This document shows positions 10,362 through 21,914 of a DNA stretch of 64,000 nucleotides, in pieces. The stretch is taken from positions 62,001-126,000 of the forward strand of contig JACVRA010000115.1 of NCBI GenBank assembly GCA_019828545.1. Reading direction: 5' to 3'. Under the pieces are notes generated by a model. That model did not search any database. It was given only the letters and a program-made list of their open reading frames with translations, and was not told where the DNA came from. Position numbers and translations under genes: made by a program. Position 1 is the first letter of the stretch. Every line of letters starts with the position of its first letter. The stretch is from Paracamarosporium sp. OC-R06-R3 (taxonomy: Eukaryota > Ascomycota > Dothideomycetes > Pleosporales > Didymosphaeriaceae).

Positions 10362-11352
10362 TGTTGCTGTACTGTCGTAGACTGCCGGTCCGAGTGCCTG
10401 GAAAAGACGATGGAATGTTGTAAATTCATAACTAGACGTTAGGAAATATATACCTTTTTATCATGGTCAATGTGCTCAATGGGGCGATGCATTGTCATCA
10501 ACAGCAGCGACAAAAATCGACATTGCTCGTCAGCATGTTGCATTAGGTGTTCTAGCATTTGTGTAGGGTTGAACAGCTTAGCTGTCAGCGTTGTGCATTA
10601 GCAACCTTTGATCTACCAGGTTGTCGATCATCGCCTAAAGAGGGTAAAGTGCGAAAATGTGAGGCTGTGGAACAACACATGCGTCACCACACCACTACTG
10701 GCTGGTTTGCAAGAGGTATCTGGCGCAAGGGTCTAAGAAATTTCAACGGTAGCCCTACCTAGAGGAACCGCACACTTTATCACGCCTATCGGCCGTGATC
10801 ACACTTTGGTCGCGACTCCAATCTCGTTAAGAGGGATATTCGACAATGTTCAGACGTCATGGGTTGTATCTGGCTCACGATCCGGTTCAGTGAAAATTGC
10901 TCTTTTGTCTTCCACATCGACCCAGTATGCTTTCTACACAATTAAATAGGGACAACTATCTCTATATAGTGTTGTATCCGAATAGCTCCCAAACAACAAG
11001 ACTTGAAGATACTGTGCGTTTTATTTTACTAAGTGGATATTAGACTATCAAAATCATGGAGCTCAGTCACATGATTCAGAGATAAGTCAATGTTGGTTTC
11101 TTTTCTAAGCTCACGCGTTATCTATACATGTTTCATCTATGGTCTAATTCGTATACATGCACTTCACTACCTTCTAACTCCAGCAGCACACTTTACAACC
11201 CCGCAACCTCGTGACTAGAATCGATAATTTCAAGCTCCATCCGCCCGCGAGGTGCGCATAGCTTCCACTAGGGGCTTCTCCTTGCCATGCAGTCCTGCTT
11301 TCTCGAACCTCTCCTGATTCCCCGTCGTTCGAAGCTTGTTTAAGTGCCGCCA
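10362..11352. other. Gene-poor AT-rich region
   Basis: About 1 kb with no supported gene. A 60-codon minus-strand frame at 11174-11356 abuts the protease relic but is in another frame and shows no family features. Confidence 0.4.
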
Positions 11353-11862
11353 TCATAAGAAAGCTGTCAGTCCAAAAAACAGCAAAGCAGCGGTGAAGCC
11401 TATTCCCATACCTACATATGCTACGGTCGGCAAGCGGATAAGTTTCTTCCCAGTACTGTTCGTTTTGGAAATAGTGTTTGTGGGTGATGTCGGAGCGATC
11501 GTATTTGGAGTCGAAGTGGTACCATTTTTGGATGATATTGCAGAAATACGAAGGTTGCTATTGAACGCAGCCTGGAATATAGTGAGTTTGGCTCGTTGAT
11601 AGTCTACCACAAGGTACGCTTCCTGGAGGAAAGCTCGACCCAGCACGGAATCCTCTGTCTCTTCATGTAACGCACGACTTAGAGGGGAATTTTGTATTGA
11701 ATCGTCAACGAGTGGTTAGTCTAGCTATAAATAGAAGGCCGAATATGGGAAACTGAATGTTTTTGACTGACCGTCATCTGTCATGAATGAGAAAACGACG
11801 GAATCGTTCTTTGGCTGATTGCAAACCATACTTTTGCAATGACTCCCAAACTCGTTATCTCC
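11353..11862 (-). pseudogene. C-terminal relic of a pepsin-like aspartic protease
   Basis: Minus-strand coding remnants. An upstream piece near 11780-11862 reads GDNEFGSHCK then a QPKNDSVVF segment. After a likely intron (donor GTCAGT near 11773, branch-like CTAAC near 11733) coding resumes with LGRAFLQEAYLVVDYQRAKL, the block that precedes the C-terminus in fungal pepsin-family enzymes. It ends in a Ser/Thr-rich stalk and a hydrophobic segment (YVGMGIGFTAALLFFGLTAF) that stops at 11353, consistent with a membrane-anchored protease. Neither catalytic Asp-Thr-Gly site nor a start is visible upstream, where only about 245 bp separate it from the terpene cyclase remnant, so most of the gene is missing. 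I treat it as a degraded gene. Confidence 0.6.
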
Positions 11863-12107
11863 TATAAGCTTAACAGCTTAGTAAAGTTACAACATTCAGT
11901 GCGCAGCTCGCTATGGTACCGACTCACTAGGGTCTCACGCTGGGCCAACACCAACTCGGTATCACGGGACCGGCTCAACCGTAGTGTTGTCTGAATATTT
12001 ACCTCATGATTTATGGGCTCAATCTTATATTTTCACCAAGCATCTGTATTTTTGCAGCAACTTTGTGGGAACAATAAGATGTTGAATAAAATTTCTAAAA
12101 CGCTGAA

Positions 12108-13237
12108 CTATTGCGTAGTGTATGCTTGGTATCGTGGACAATATATACTCCAGACCAGATTGCCAACATAACTATAGCTTACCGCTTCAATGTATGCTCG
12201 AAGATCTTTGGAGAGACTCAAGTCTCTCTTGGTAGCCTCTACGATACGGCAGAACTCTGAGGTATAACGTTTAATTTCTTGCGTGCAAGCCAACATGGCC
12301 TCTTCCTCATTGATTGATCTTTCTTTCATGAGAACCCAGATAGCATTGAAAACGTGATCTATACCGTCTTTTGCCGCTGCATCGCGTTCCTTCTTCCATG
12401 AGTATAGGTCGTTCGTGAGACTTATTGCTGCATAGCCAGGTCGAGCAAGGTCCATACAAAGGCGGGTCTCATCTTCTGGTATTGTGAGAGCCATAGCAAA
12501 GGTGAGAGTTCCAAACCAGATTCTAGACCGAGTTTAGTTGGTGGCATTGATCATGGATATTGATTATACTCACGATTCCCCTCCGTCTGTGATTCTGCTT
12601 GGAAGATACTCTTCCAATGTGTTGTATTGCCGGGATCTCGTTCGAGAAGCCAGTTGCACAAACGTTGCCCAGGCTCTCATGGTTGTGACAGCGCGTTCTG
12701 CATCGATAGCCATCATCTCAGAAAGGATCTGCGCTTGTAACTTCTTCTCAGGACGTGTGTCAGATTTGACATCAAGCTTTAGAGCATCTTCTCCAAACGT
12801 CTCAAACATTTCGTCATCTTCATAGCCCTGTATCATTTTAACATCACATTTCGTGGAAATAATGCGCCCATGACTTACCTCTTTCACACACAGCTTTTCC
12901 ATCTCGTCTATCTGAGCATTAGCCCTCACTTTCACCACAAATCGCAAGGGTAGAGCATACCATCATATAGCAGGGCGAATTCATTGGCATAAGATACGAT
13001 CTCAAGTCGTTCAGGGAGACACTCAGAAACGGTTACACGGATGAAGCTGTAGGGATCACCCAAGCCTCCCTTATAATCCACGAGCTGTTAGATTTTCTCA
13101 TTCCAGTCCTTTTGCGCGCGAAGTGCTCCTTGAGCCTCCTTGTGGGGGTCTTTATGAATTCGAAGTGATATACCGCCCGCGAGGCCATGTGTCTCGTATG
13201 TGTTTGCGGGGGCCTTTTCAGAGTGTACGAAATCCAT
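12108..13237 (-). pseudogene. Class I terpene cyclase (fusicoccadiene/ophiobolin-synthase-type domain) with premature stop
   Basis: Exons 13237-12961, 12907-12879, 12827-12574 and 12522-12108 join in frame to 325 codons including the internal stop. The product matches the N-terminal cyclase half of bifunctional fungal di/sesterterpene synthases: [19 protein letters not shown], then [20 protein letters not shown]. The metal-binding Asp-rich motif DDEME is created across the first intron, and the NSE triad appears as NDLYSWKKER. Codon 50 (13090-13088) is TAA in the middle of the conserved run [16 protein letters not shown]; no intron phase removes it. The frame ends soon after CPRYQAY, just where bifunctional enzymes continue into the prenyltransferase domain, which is not seen downstream. 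The gene would supply a cyclic terpene scaffold; as read it is inactive. Confidence 0.82.
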
Positions 13238-14521
13238 GTCGGGCTAGCTTGGAGGAATATTTGACAGATTGATTGAGGCAGGTCATTTATACATCTCTTA
13301 AACATTGATTCTGATAAAGAAAATACCTAGATAGACCGCTTTTACCTTGACCGGTTTTTGGCGCGAATCGGAAGCGCAGAAAATAGGGAGCAAGCTGCAT
13401 GGTGTATCTGTATGCCTAGTCCTCTTCACTGAGTAGGAATCACCTTCCAGATCAAGACATGCAGTTAAACCGAGTTCCATGTACAGTGCATATGCATCAG
13501 TCCTTTGTGGCGGCTATTGTCGACTCTCAGTGTAAGTGTTAAATTAAGTGATCGACAAACCAGCATCTCGCTAACGAAACTCATGCCCAGCCAATAAATG
13601 CGCGATGCATTTTTATAGTAGTTGACATTCGAAAAAAAATCACGGGATCTGGTGATTGATCCACGCTTCATGTGTGCGAGAAGAGCCTTCTTCTCATTGC
13701 ATACTACTATCATTTCAAACCATCACAATACTAGAAATGAGTCTTCTCTCACAAGCAGTATCGCTGTTCTAGTAGTTCATGTCTTCGTATATATGATCTA
13801 CGGTGTGATCTATTGACTCTACCTCTTTCCCATCGCTGGATTTCTAAGACTCAGGTGTGCAGCTGCAACCCACTGGTACGATTTTACTATGACAAATTTC
13901 GCAATGGAAAATGCAGTATACCTTCCTTATTGGTGTGAGTGGAATAAAATGGCGCGGCTTCTCCATGGCTTCATTAGATAGGCTGAACGTCCGCATGGTC
14001 CATATCAGCACGTCAGCCTACCTGACTCATTCTGATCCTCTTCTATAACCACAGCCTGATGAATTTATCCCTGAACGCCGAATCAAATGGGGGACATCTA
14101 AGACGATGAAAATTTACGTACCGTTCTGTCGTGGTTCTGAGAAATGAGTCGAACCAGCTTTCCTTCCAAGGCTTTACCTAAGCTTTGGCGATGAAATTTG
14201 GTCTCTCAGCCTGATCATGGTATCAATTTAAGGTTGCATGAAAGTTGGCCGGCAGGGCGCTAGTCCGTTTGCGGTGCATTAGCCAGGTGTTAGACCCGGT
14301 AGGTCGGCTCCAGACTCCAGAGGTGGAGCCACGCACTGAATGCTGTACCCCCGACCAAGTTCTCGAGCGTCGTCTGTCAAATTGGAATCTTCGTCTCCAG
14401 AGATCCTGTCGGTATCCATGAGATGCATATGCCTTGGATACAAATTTGCTTTCGTGCAGCATGCGGGAAGCTGTGAAAAGCCAGTAATCTTTGCATGTGT
14501 CACCATATGCAGAAAAACAGG
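13238..14521. other. AT-rich intergenic region
   Basis: No supported gene between the cyclase remnant and the minisatellite. Short frames on both strands lack family features or splice structure. It may contain the former promoter of the cyclase gene. Confidence 0.4.
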
Positions 14522-14621
14522 GCAAGAGGGCAAGAAAGCAAGAAGGCAAGAAAGCAAGAAAGCAAGAAGGTAAGAAGGTAAGAAGGTAAGAAGGCAAGAA
14601 GGCAAGAAGGCAAGAAGGCAA
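14522..14621. repeat. 8-bp minisatellite, about 12.5 copies
   Basis: Tandem repeat of the octamer GCAAGAAG. Variant units are GTAAGAAG (three in a row) and GCAAGAAA; both differ by single transitions. The octamer unit produces long Leu/Pro/Ser-rich open frames on the minus strand that are not genes. The C-to-T variants fall in a CpA context, the preferred context of repeat-induced point mutation. Confidence 0.9.
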
Positions 14622-16561
14622 CATGCATAAGATGAAGGAGAATAATCTACAATGATATTATCTGCTTCGTACTGGACTTGTGGACTTGAACAACTTCCTG
14701 CACGTTGCCGGATATCTATGCTATCGTGATTCTGTTTCACCAGCACTTCTTGCCTTTTTTGAACATTAGGTAAATGACCCTGCTAATCTAACTCGTTATG
14801 AGTTCAACACAGACGATTTGGGTGGCTCCACGCAACATCGATATATAATATAGTTATGTCATTACGAGCGGTGCACCCACTCTAGGGTTAATATGACCTG
14901 CCCATTTCGCTCACCTCATCATATCACTGAATTAAAGTATAACTAGGACGAGTTCGTTGTTTGGGATTTCTTCCAACGATGATACTCATTTCGCGTTGCT
15001 TATCGCTAATATCCAATCTAGCGAAGCTTTGATAGTCTTTGCAAAGCGTATCTTCTTGGACAGGCTAATAATGTTGATAATGATCGAAATCTATCGGTAT
15101 ATTGCTGATTTTCTAGTGAGATAAAAGCTCAAATAATCACAACATTGACTTCTATCCAAGGCACCAGACAAGTATGGCAACATCTTCGGATTGGAGTAAT
15201 GGCCTAGAATCGTTACATCCCATGCTCGTGCAACTTAAGAGCAAGCAAAGATAGTCGCAAAGAACCGTCCCGTCGAGCGTGGTTGTGAATAAGGTAATAA
15301 TGAAGATGATGTGACATCGCGATTTGCTATGCGATAAAAATCAGCGAAGGTATAGAATAAGTAGAGAGCCATTTAGTAGCGGCGATCAAAAGTTGAACAA
15401 ACTATATTGCGCAAGCGTCAGATTTCTGCGATCTTCATAAAATCTCTCAACCAATGTTGTAAACTCTAGGTAATTATACAAGCGGTTTCCTTAGGTGACG
15501 GCTAATGCCTTGTAAATTAGCTGTTTGAATGTGAGATCTAGAGCACTGTCTATAGGAAGCGAGCGTCTCAACTTAAACCGTATCATTAACCCTATGACAG
15601 TCATGAGCTTTTATAAAAATCAACTTAAATGTATCGCGCGGTGTTGAGATGCATGCTCGAATTTGGAAAGAAGCAAAAGTACTGCACAGTTGAACATATC
15701 AGAGTGAGCTCATATCTACCCAATAGCATAGCTAACTCATAAAAAGAGGCTTACAATCATCTACACCTAGTAACCGTGATGAAAGAGCGAGTACGCAATC
15801 GCATAGCAATAGCAAGAGTAACAACTGTGAATGACACTGTGTGCAGAGCAATGTTACCATATACCTGGCTTGGTGGGTCCATGAAATTGAGTTTGCTCCC
15901 TGGAGGAGATATGGAACGAACTTATTGATTAGCCATATGGTTCTCTACCACTTATCCACCTATAAAACCCAATTCGGTTAATTTGCAAATGTTGAGTAGA
16001 AAAACCTTAGTGTTAGAAATTTGGCATATGATATCGATATGTCAATAGAACGGGTATCAATGACCTGATGTTATAGTAACATAATAGTCTTAGTCGATAG
16101 AAATATTGAATAAGAGTCAACGAACCGTAATCAACCAAACTAGCTACGATTGTTTTCATGATCTGCAATTCTAAGCGCTGTAACAACTTCCCATTTTTGA
16201 TGCCATAAGAAAACAAGAGCAGTGACTCCGGTCGCATAGGGCGTGTTTCTTGGTGCGCTGGCTGGTTCAGCTGCAGTCCGGAACACACAAGCACGTTGGC
16301 GAAAATCGAACTATTTCAACGACATTCCGAAAATAAAAACAACTTAATTGTAAAGAGCATACAGTTTCATGATTTATCGGCCGATTCCCCATACCTACGC
16401 CGCGTGAATGCGCCGTAGCGAACGAATCAAACTACAGCGGCAAAACAAGCTGCGGGGTGCAAACGTCAGATTCTCCACTAACTATTCTTCTTTCTTTTGC
16501 CCTTCACTTACGCATTCTTGATTTCATACTACGCTCTCTAATATCCAGGCAGACGTTACTT
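14622..16561. other. AT-rich, gene-free region upstream of the P450
   Basis: About 1.9 kb, strongly AT-rich by eye, with closely spaced stops in all frames. I see no gene, no transposon termini and no long repeat. It presumably holds the P450 promoter near its right end. Confidence 0.4.
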
Positions 16562-18263
16562 ATGCTTGCGATGTCATTCAGTCAAGGATTCACCTCTTGG
16601 CCGTTACTCGTAGCCGTAGTGGGAATACTGGCTGTATGCAAGTCCTAAAGTTGGTCAAAGCACTGTAAGGCTGATGGAATCTAGTATCCAGTCAGTAAAG
16701 CCATCTATAATCTCTATTTCCACCCACTCGCGCATATTCCTGGTCCCAAAACCTGGGCAGTCTCGCGCTTACCATTTGTATGGGCTTTGCTGAAAGGAAC
16801 GATCGTGCACGATTTTGAACGCTTACATCGAAAATATGGACCTATCTTACGTATAGCACCAGAAGAGGTTACCTTCGCCAAAGACGAAGCTTGGATTGAT
16901 ATCTTTCAAGGTCGACCCGGTCACCAGTAAGTCCGACAGAAAGGCAAAGCTCTCTTCTACCAAATGTACATCTAGTTGACCACGGCAATCTGCCTCTAGA
17001 CAATTTTTGAAAGATCTGAGATGGTGGGCCCGTCAGCCTGGGCAACCTGATTCAATTGTCAGTGCTATCAAACCAGAATCGCATGCTCGCATACGTAAAC
17101 TTCTTACTCCTGCGTTTACTACGCGCGCGCTGCGGACTCAGGAGAAGACTCTGCAGATGTACACCAACTTGCTGGTAGAACGGTTGAGCGAACGAGCGGA
17201 AGGTGCCAGCGACAACAAAGGAATCGAACTTGATATCGCGCCATGGTTGCACTACACGACGTTTGACATCTTCGGGGGCCTCGGGTTCGGAGAATCATTC
17301 GAATGTCTTCAACACGCTAAATACCACCCATGGATCGCATTACTTTTCAATAGTGTCAAGACCGCTTCATTTGTTGCTGCGGCCCGGTTTTATCCTCTGG
17401 TGGAGTTCCTTCTTATGAAGTGCATTCCACCGTCACTCAAGAAAATGCAGAGAGATCATTACCAGCAGATTGTAGACAAGGTACAACGTCGCATGAACCT
17501 AGAACTCGAGCGTCCTGATATAATGTCCTACGTAATCCAAGAGACTGGCAACCAAGGAATGCTGATGGGAGAGATAAATGCAACATTCATGGTACTCACT
17601 ACTGCAGGGAGTGAAACCACAGCAACCGTTTTGGGAGGAATCATAAACTATCTTATCAACTCAATAGACAAGCTTGACCTTCTCACAGAGGAAATACGGA
17701 ACAGCTTCGTTAGCATTGATAAGATGAGTCTCGACGCTTTGCGGAACCTTCCGTATCTCAATGCTGTCATCAACGAGGGCTTAAGATTGTGTCCCCCAAT
17801 CCCATGGATGCTTCCTAGAAGGGTACCTGTAGGGGGTGACACCGTATGCGGTGTTTGGCTACCGGGTGGTGTATGCACCTTGCAAGTTCTGCCTTTAAGA
17901 CGTAAGCTGACTTTATCTCAGACACCCGTTTCCATTCAGGCATATACTCTCAATCGCGACCCGGATTATTTTCATTCTGCCTCCGAATTCTTTCCGGAAA
18001 GATGGCTCACAGAAGTAACGGAGGATCCGAAGTCACGCTTCTATAACGATAAACGCCAAGCCATCCAACCATTCAGTGTCGGGCCACGCTCGTGCATGGG
18101 GCAGCACCTAGCATGGGCTGAGATGAGATTAATGCTCGCGAAATTATTATGGACGTTTAATATAGGGGCAATTGAAGGAAAGAAAGTTAGGTGGGAAGAT
18201 CTGCGAACCTTTCTCCTCGTTGAGAAGCGTCCCATTGAGGTCAAGTTGAGGAGGAGATCTTAA
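16562..18263 (+). CDS. Cytochrome P450 monooxygenase, secondary-metabolism type
   Basis: Four exons, 16562-16633, 16685-16926, 17000-17870 and 17922-18263, joined in frame to 508 residues. The N-terminus has a membrane anchor (SWPLLVAVVGILA), followed by YNLYFHPLAHIPGPK (the Pro-rich hinge). Conserved P450 elements are TTAGSETTAT (I-helix oxygen-binding AGxET), EGLRLCPP (ExxR), FFPERW, and the heme loop FSVGPRSCMG with Cys at about residue 453. Overall pattern resembles clan members that oxidise polyketides and terpenes. The third intron (17871-17921) is 51 bp without a stop and would add 17 residues if retained, so it is easily missed; removing it restores the canonical LPGGTPVSIQAY. Position near the cyclase, regulator and SDR suggests a role in tailoring a terpene. 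All key residues are present. Confidence 0.93.
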
Positions 18264-18661
18264 CTCGGCACACAAAAGGTGGAAGTAAATATACGCTTAG
18301 TGCTCAAAGGATTGGGACAGATATCGTGTATAAAGACAGCTTTGACACTGTTCACTTCATTTGAGATACCAGGCTAGGTAGATGCGGCTACGTTTAATCT
18401 ATGATCTGTTGTTACATTTTTACGATTTGGTCAGGCCGGCACTATTGGTCATTATAGAGGCGTTTTTCGTATTCAGTATAGCTTGTGCGACTATCAAGCT
18501 TATAACACCATCGTCTTCAATCTCCATCCACTGTGCTTATCTCATCTGTTCAAAAACCGCAGTTTCGTCATTTTCCCAGTTTATGCTACACCTTTATCGC
18601 CACATGGTACCCCAACAACCCTTCGACATTTGATCATGTTGGAAAGTCCGTATTTGTATGC
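18264..18661. other. 3' intergenic region between convergent genes
   Basis: Separates the P450 from the regulator gene on the opposite strand. No gene is supported; a plus-strand frame overlapping the regulator's 3' end has no family features. Confidence 0.4.
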
Positions 18662-19708
18662 TTACACGCTAGTGTTCCTCAGCCCCATCGGACAACTCTT
18701 AACTATTGCATCCGAGAAAACTGCCCACGGTATCGTCTTTTCCTCTCGTCTCGCCCGCCAGTGGTTTGTCGCTTCGAATAGCTCCGTACAATTAAACAAT
18801 AAGTAACCCCACTTGTTAAGGAATTCAGTGCTTACTTCCCAGTTCAACGGGTTTGATGCTTCTCCCCAGACAATCAGACCAGCTCTGCAAGCTGTATCAC
18901 CATCGTAGTGGCAGAGGTCGTGACAGAGTTCATCCTCATCACACCCTCCCGGCTGTTCAATAGCCAACAGCATGTTCTCTCGCAGTCGTGGGAAGGGGAA
19001 AAGATCGATCCAGGGATGGTGCTCAACAGAAAATTGAAGCATTGTTGGTCGTAAGCTTTCAGGCCAATTGTGGGAGCGTGATAGGTAATTAGTGCCCAAC
19101 AACGGGCCTTGCTTGTTGAAAGGAGATATGGCGTTGTATTTTTGATATTCCGAGAATATGCCTATTGTGTTCGCATTGTAATCAAAAGCAGCATTGACGT
19201 TGATTTGGAGTAGTATACGGAGGTGACCTAAATCGGGAGCAGCCCGTTGGTATTGTTTGTATGCATGTTGGGTGACCTGGTTTATGGCGGCCAGTACGCG
19301 AGGGTCAGCGCCGTTACAGTGAAATCGATGTGTTTTCCTTTCGGCAACTACACCCTCACCATCTGTGGGTGATGCACTTCCATTGCTTTCGTTCTCTGCG
19401 GTCGACGAGTACGACGGTTGACTCTTAGCTGAGGTAGGGAATCTCTGCACACCGCGCGACTTTTCAGCTCGACGTCTGGCTCCTTGCGCGCGTCAGTTAG
19501 CTCGCATTTCTTTCTGCGTATAGATTGATGGGAATTTTAGGATATAGCTTTACCTACTTGATGCTGCTTGGTTTAGCCGATTTTGTAGTTTCCTCCTTCG
19601 AGAGGGATTCGTTACGCCAGTCCAATCCAATGCATTCGGGACACCAGCTTGCTGCTGCATTGGCTCAAGTTCGAGGAGCGATGAATCCTTCTCGGAGATG
19701 ATCGACAT
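18662..19708 (-). CDS. bZIP-like transcription factor with DUF3425 domain
   Basis: Two exons, 19708-19558 and 19482-18662, joined in frame to 323 residues. Exon 1 plus the junction gives the basic region RRRKLQNRLNQAASRARRR followed by AEKSRG, the NRLNQ-type basic motif of fungal bZIP proteins that carry a DUF3425 domain. The leucine zipper is not obvious, as is common in this group. After a Ser-rich linker the DUF3425 region shows RPTMLQFSVEHHPWIDLFPFP, then a Cys/His/Asp-rich stretch and WEVSTEFLNKWGYLL with ELFEATNHWR near the end. Such proteins are often pathway regulators inside or beside metabolite clusters. It lies convergent to the P450 and divergent from the SDR, a plausible local regulator of both; targets are inferred from location only. 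Confidence 0.85.
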
Positions 19709-20697
19709 GGTGAGTTCGATGAAATCGTATCCCACATTTAGGCGGACTGTTGAAAAGCTGGGGTGGACGACTATATGCAAGCCGCTGACGTCGCGCCGAA
19801 TCTTGCATTAGCGCATGTCAGCAGGTTGCATTAGCGTGCCCACGGGTAGATAGCTCGGCATCGGCCCCGTTGTATAAGGAGTAGCAACACCATTAAGGAT
19901 TTTGGACTAAAGACGACAGCGCTCTAGCGATCGATCTCTGTGGGACCACCACTTCGTTGCCTGCAGGTGTTCAGGTACTACGATGGACAATATGATGGCT
20001 GCGCTCCAGTCCGAGATTTTTGCCGTTGTCGCCGCCTAGTCTATTTTGCCACCCATCGCATGTGCATTCCTAGCAGCGCCTTCCATTCCTTACGTTGTTA
20101 ACACAGCCAAGAAGTAGGGCAACCTTGGCGTTCGTTCTACAACAGTTCTGTGCCGAAGGCTACAGACGTAGGCTAGAAAATAAAGAAACAAAAATGACGA
20201 ACTCGACTGCGATCGTCGACAGTTATATTCTATGTACACTCTCATTCTTGTAGCATATCGTTTGGCACTTCCAGAAAATGCTTGCAATGTTGTTTATGGC
20301 CGTAGGATTCCAGATTTGATAAGGAAGTACAACAAGCGGAGATTGCATTTCATCTAGGGTATTGTAATATTTATGAGAAGCTTTGCAGCATCGGCTATGT
20401 ATTCTACAAGACAAGAAAATCGTATATCATATGATTTATGCGACATCCACATGCCAATTGGATACTATTTTCTTTGTACTGGTGAAAAGCAAAAAATGTG
20501 CACACGTATGACGCTGGAGCACCAACTTTTTTAGGATGTCAGCGGCTTGCATGCATCGGAAGTCAAATCACAATCACGCCAACTCTGCTGCAACCATTAG
20601 CGTTGTACTAGTCTTGCACTTATATAAATCGCAAGGAAATCAAAAATCAACAGCCATCGGGATCCACGTCACAAATTTGTTTGCTATATTGTCCAAG
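19709..20697. other. Divergent intergenic region between regulator and SDR
   Basis: About 1 kb between head-to-head genes; should contain both promoters. No gene is supported. Base composition is AT-rich toward the right half. Confidence 0.4.
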
Positions 20698-21914
20698 ATG
20701 CCAGGCTCTACACCAGATACACCGATCAATTGTGAGATCGGCTTTGATCCAACCAATCTTGCAGGAAAGACCGCTATCGTTACAGGAGGTAAGTGAAACG
20801 CTAGAGTCTTTTGTGATCTAGTCTCGAGGAGAACGAACCTTCATGGCTAATATCTGTTCTTTCCCAAAAAAAAGGTGCTAGTGGACTCGGAGAAGCATAT
20901 GTTCGAGCGTTGTACGCTGCAAAGTAGGTATAGGAGGGAACCCAGGCAAGAATTTACTAAGCAATAACCTGCAATATAGAGCCAACGTCGTCATCGGCGA
21001 CATGAACTCGCAAAACGGTGAAAAGCTCGCATCGGAGCTGCCTGGGTAAGAGTTCACACAGTAATGATTGTAGCGGCACACTAACGTTGACTAAGTACTA
21101 AATTCGTCAAAACCAATGTCACTAAGTGGGAGGACCAACTACATTTGTTCCAGCAAGCAGAAAAAGAATTCGACAAGATTCATTACGTCGTTGCGAATGC
21201 TGGGATTGCGAGTCATGACGATGTGTTCTCGTTCGATGGTTGGTTTATGTCGTCCTTGTGGTCCAAGTCAGGCTAACACAGCATTAGGTCCGGACTCAGA
21301 ACCTACGCAACCGAATTTGAACATCATAGATGTAAACATTCGAGGTGTTTTGTACACAGCCAAGCTCGCCATGCACTACTTTGTGAAGCTCAACGGTGAA
21401 GCTCCATCGCCAGCCCAGGTGGACACTTGCCTTATCCTAATCGGCTCTGGAGCCGCATTCCTCGACTGCCCTCGTGGACCGCAATACTCATGCTCAAAAT
21501 GGGGCATGCGCGGTGTGATGCACTCCCTACGAAGGACGACTAGCTTCTATGGCAGCCGTGTGAACATATTATCGCCTTGGTATATTACCAATCTCGTCTT
21601 GTATACCTAAGAGATCCGATACTGACTTGAATAGGTACGTTCGCACCAACATTCTCACAAAGGAGACCTTCGACCAGGTCGAGGCGGCTGGTGTGCAAAT
21701 AGCCTCATCAGAAGATGCAGGGCAGGCATTGCTGCGCCTTCTTAGTGACACTGGTGTTAACGGCCGAATGCTATTTATCGCTCCACGAGCGTGGGCACCC
21801 AAAGGATATCTGGATTTAGATCTCGATGAGTATCCCGGAAATCGGTTTCTGAATGAAGTTCAGGAGGATCAAGTGAAGTTAAGGCCAGCTCATTTGGGAC
21901 TTTTCGTCAAGTAA
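20698..21914 (+). CDS. Short-chain dehydrogenase/reductase
   Basis: Six exons, 20698-20788, 20875-20923, 20980-21045, 21096-21238, 21288-21579 and 21635-21914, joined in frame to 306 residues. The NAD(P)-binding motif TGGASGLG is formed across the first intron. NAG motif: VVANAGIASHD. The catalytic Ser lies in LIGSGAAF, and the YxxxK pair is in PQYSCSKWGMRG; SPWYVRTNI follows at the cofactor-closing loop. The pattern resembles 15-hydroxyprostaglandin-dehydrogenase-like fungal SDRs. An acidic Asp after the second strand (VVIGDMN) favours NAD over NADP. All catalytic residues are intact, unlike the neighbouring cyclase. Oxidation or reduction of a terpenoid alcohol or ketone would fit the neighbourhood but is inference. 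Confidence 0.9.

Noticed and set aside
14223..14746. Leu/Pro/Ser-rich minus-strand frames with FLPSCLLAF-like repeats
   Set aside because: They are translations of the 8-bp minisatellite and not proteins.
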